Assembly: GCA_029054485.1 (NCBI GenBank)
Contig: JAIDFD010000026.1
Coordinates: 1-9,412 of the forward strand
From: Clostridia bacterium
GTDB taxonomy: Bacteria; Bacillota; Clostridia; Christensenellales; Borkfalkiaceae
DNA: 9,412 nucleotides
Reading direction: 5' to 3'
The notes under the pieces were generated by a model. It was not told the DNA's origin, did no database searches, and worked only from the letters and a program-made list of their open reading frames with translations. The position numbers and the translations under genes were made by a program. Below, in pieces: positions 7,551 through 9,412 of this stretch (position 1 is the stretch's first letter; each line of letters begins with the position of its first letter).

Positions 7551-8271
7551 ATTTATCCGTAAAAATTCTGAGTGCTTTAAAACACTTCTTCAAATATTTT
7601 AAATCTGTTATCGGGTGTTCGAGGCTGTCCGCCCCGCACTCTATGGTGTAAGCGGGAATACACAGCTTTTTTATACACCAGTCCTTATATCCGCCCGATG
7701 AGCCGTAAATCTTTTTCGGCTCGTAGCCCGTAGCCTGCTTTAAAATTTCCGCTCCGCGTATATCGCCCTTACCGTCGAACTCCCAGTAAATTTCTTCACC
7801 CTTGGTGTGAAAGCTGAGAGTTACGTAGGGGCGGATTTTTTTTGTAAATTCGCGCAGAGCTATAGTTTCCACTTCGGAAAACGGAAAATCGCCTATGCAG
7901 TTTTCACTGCCGCGCAAGCGGGTGTTCAGTCTGCCTGTTCCCCAGTTGGCGTCGAAGTTGCAGTTTAAATCAACGCCCCGCGCGTTCGCCTTCCATAGCG
8001 GGTGTGAGCCTTGGCTGTACTGCGCGCCGTCCGGATTGACGAGCGGAATTATCCACCCGCCTCCGCTTTTTAAGCCTAATTTAATATGCTTTAATGCGAG
8101 CCGTGCGGTAATCCACTCCCTGCCGTGAATGGCGTAGGTTGAAATGAACTGCCTGCCCGTAAGACTTCCCACGTGCATTGCAAAAATTTCTTTGCCGTGG
8201 AACGAGTAGCCTATAACGCATTTTTTGCCGTCGTAGCTTTGGTAAAATTTTTTGACTTCTTCAAATATCAC
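7543..8271 (-). CDS. Cytoplasmic-looking M14 family zinc carboxypeptidase/endopeptidase
   Basis: A compact 242-residue M14 metallopeptidase. The zinc ligands are visible as HGRE (His49, Glu52) and His155 in SFHTKGEE, and the catalytic Glu is probably Glu211 in YTIECG. Other family marks are NPDG (79-82) and ARGVDLN (97-103), with Arg98 and Asn103. The position after Asn103, normally Arg (NRNF) and used to hold a substrate carboxylate, is Cys104. There is no signal peptide, propeptide or membrane segment, so it should act in the cytoplasm. Known relatives include MpaA and gamma-D-glutamyl-diaminopimelate peptidases that trim murein peptides, so a role in cell-wall peptide recycling is plausible but inferred. 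The start is a GTG at 8271, 19 bases after rlmH, without a clear Shine-Dalgarno site; no better in-frame start exists. Its end overlaps tadA by 8 bases. Confidence 0.9.
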   Translation of the reverse strand: MIFEEVKKFYQSYDGKKCVIGYSFHGKEIFAMHVGSLTGRQFISTYAIHGREWITARLALKHIKLGLKSGGGWIIPLVNPDGAQYSQGSHPLWKANARGVDLNCNFDANWGTGRLNTRLRGSENCIGDFPFSEVETIALREFTKKIRPYVTLSFHTKGEEIYWEFDGKGDIRGAEILKQATGYEPKKIYGSSGGYKDWCIKKLCIPAYTIECGADSLEHPITDLKYLKKCFKALRIFTDKYG

Positions 8272-8290
8272 ACAATAAAGTATGATTTTG

Positions 8291-8728
8291 TTATTTGTGG
8301 TATTCCCCGCCGCCGTTAATCATAAAACTGCGGTACAGCTGTTCAAGCAGCACAACCCTCATAAGCTGGTGCGGAAAAGTCATATCCGAAAAAGAAAGTT
8401 TAAGATGCGCGGCGTTTTTTACACTGTCCGAAAGTCCGCACGAAGAGCCTATTATAAAGGTAAATCTTTCCCCGTTGTCGCAGAGAGTTTTTACATAATC
8501 GGCAAGCTGTTCGCTTGAAAATTTTTTGCCCGCTATGCAAAGGGCGATAATTTTTCCCTTTGCCGCACGCAAAATATTTTCGCCCTCGTCCGAAAGGTTT
8601 TTGCCCTCGGCGATTTCGCGCACTTCCACCTTTGCAAAGCGCGAAAGCCGCTTTAAATATTCGTCCACCGCCGCGCGGTAAAACTCTTCTTTAATCTTCC
8701 CTACGCAAACTACGTCTATCTTAATCAT
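8291..8728 (-). CDS. rlmH: 23S rRNA (pseudouridine1915-N3)-methyltransferase RlmH
   Basis: RlmH is a SPOUT-family methyltransferase that acts as a homodimer on assembled 70S ribosomes, adding a methyl group from S-adenosylmethionine to pseudouridine 1915 in helix 69. The product is 145 residues, slightly shorter than the usual 155-160. It starts with MIKIDVVCVGKIKEEF, has the knot strand FIIGSSCGL (91-99; most homologues have IGG rather than IGS), and ends with the diagnostic MTFPHQLMRVVLLEQLYR (116-133) and terminal YHK. The ATG immediately follows the TAA stop of the CPBP gene, so translation is likely coupled; only a weak GGGTG ribosome site is seen upstream. The family is clear despite the shorter middle. 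Confidence 0.96.
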   Translation of the reverse strand: MIKIDVVCVGKIKEEFYRAAVDEYLKRLSRFAKVEVREIAEGKNLSDEGENILRAAKGKIIALCIAGKKFSSEQLADYVKTLCDNGERFTFIIGSSCGLSDSVKNAAHLKLSFSDMTFPHQLMRVVLLEQLYRSFMINGGGEYHK

Positions 8729-9412
8729 TTAAGCACACCCGAACAGCGACAATATCCATATAAGGCTGAACACCGCAATTCCCGCGGCGGCGAAGATATA
8801 GAATTTTGCAACGCCATGTTTTTCACCCTTTTTAAAAGGCTTTTTATCGAGAAACAGCCAGACAAGCCCGCCGGCAAGCGCGACAACCGCAAACACGATT
8901 ACGACTATATTTGCCGTGTCCGACATAATAAGGTTTCCGTCGGCATCGAAAAGATTGCACGCGGCGAAAATTACTATTATTCCGTTATTTATTAGGTGCA
9001 TAACGATCGACGGCAAAATCGAACCCGACTTCACCGCAACGAAAGCGAGCATAAACCCGACTATAAACTGGTATACCGTCTGCTCGGGCGAGCCGTGAAA
9101 GAGCGCAAAGCAAAAGCCGACTGTAAATACAGTTGCGATACTGCCCATACTCCTTTCACAGCAATTTAAAATTACGCCGCGGAACAAAAACTCTTCCATA
9201 AGAGCGGGCAATATAGCCATTACGATAAATGCGGGAATAATTTTCGCGCCGCTTAAATCGGGGTAATAGCTTGAACTTTCTCTGGGCTTATAACCGCACA
9301 GCTCAAAGAGCTTTACAACGTAAGTGTTTACCGGGCTTACCGCAAATAAAAGTCCGAATATGAGCAGTGCGCCGATAATGTAATATTTGGGCTTGCACTT
9401 TACGGGGAACAC
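8729..9412 (-). CDS. CPBP-family intramembrane metalloprotease homologue (5' end outside window)
   Basis: The open frame reaches the window edge. The first visible codon is GTG, but it need not be the start, so the protein is treated as N-terminally incomplete; 227 residues are visible. It is a polytopic membrane protein with hydrophobic segments at about 11-28, 57-71, 91-105, 114-127, 132-152, 167-188 and 203-223. The CPBP (CAAX protease and bacteriocin-processing, Abi) motifs are present: EEFLFRG with Glu73, Glu74 and Arg78; FALFH with His106; and HLINN with His139 and Asn142. All the residues expected for a metal-dependent glutamate protease are kept, so it is probably active. Substrates are unknown: in bacteria these proteins are linked to bacteriocin immunity, peptide maturation or sigma-factor control. 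Nothing nearby indicates a bacteriocin. It is directly followed by rlmH with no intervening base. Confidence 0.9.
   Translation of the reverse strand: MFPVKCKPKYYIIGALLIFGLLFAVSPVNTYVVKLFELCGYKPRESSSYYPDLSGAKIIPAFIVMAILPALMEEFLFRGVILNCCERSMGSIATVFTVGFCFALFHGSPEQTVYQFIVGFMLAFVAVKSGSILPSIVMHLINNGIIVIFAACNLFDADGNLIMSDTANIVVIVFAVVALAGGLVWLFLDKKPFKKGEKHGVAKFYIFAAAGIAVFSLIWILSLFGCA

Overview
The window is a run of codirectional minus-strand genes from what looks like a member of the Bacillota, most likely the class Clostridia. This rests on the gene order tadA / prs / pth / mfd / foldase-like lipoprotein (close to the prs-pth-mfd neighbourhood of Firmicutes), purine-rich Shine-Dalgarno sites, sigma-A type promoters, and an M14 peptidase of a style common in Clostridia. 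Genus cannot be told from the sequence. I see no RNA gene, mobile element, CRISPR array or phage gene, and gene-free gaps never exceed about 155 bases.

Layout in transcription order, right to left. A CPBP-type intramembrane protease homologue (9412-8729, cut by the window edge) abuts rlmH (8728-8291), the 23S rRNA pseudouridine methyltransferase. A small cytoplasmic-looking M14 zinc peptidase (8271-7543, GTG start) follows and overlaps tadA, the tRNA adenosine deaminase (7550-7092), by 8 bases. A 153-base gap holds a good sigma-A promoter that should drive prs (PRPP synthetase, 6938-5991). A compact hairpin separates prs from pth (peptidyl-tRNA hydrolase, 5941-5378). mfd (transcription-repair coupling factor, TTG start, 5357-1950) follows 20 bases later. 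An 89-base gap with a second sigma-A promoter leads into a large lipoprotein gene (1860-1) that leaves the window unfinished. Its N-terminal export signal, SurA/PrsA-like helical region and position after mfd suggest a divergent extracytoplasmic peptidyl-prolyl isomerase/chaperone.

Functionally most of the window is housekeeping: RNA modification (RlmH, TadA), nucleotide precursor supply (Prs), rescue of peptidyl-tRNA (Pth), repair of transcribed DNA (Mfd), plus envelope-linked proteins at both ends. I did not find a convincing undescribed system. The points most worth a second look are the apparent large insertion inside a parvulin-like domain of the lipoprotein, the M14 enzyme that lacks both a signal peptide and the usual Arg after the conserved Asn, and the prs-pth intergenic hairpin. 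Several start codons differ from the naive ATG or longest-frame choice: TTG for mfd, GTG for the M14 peptidase, and an internal ATG for pth.
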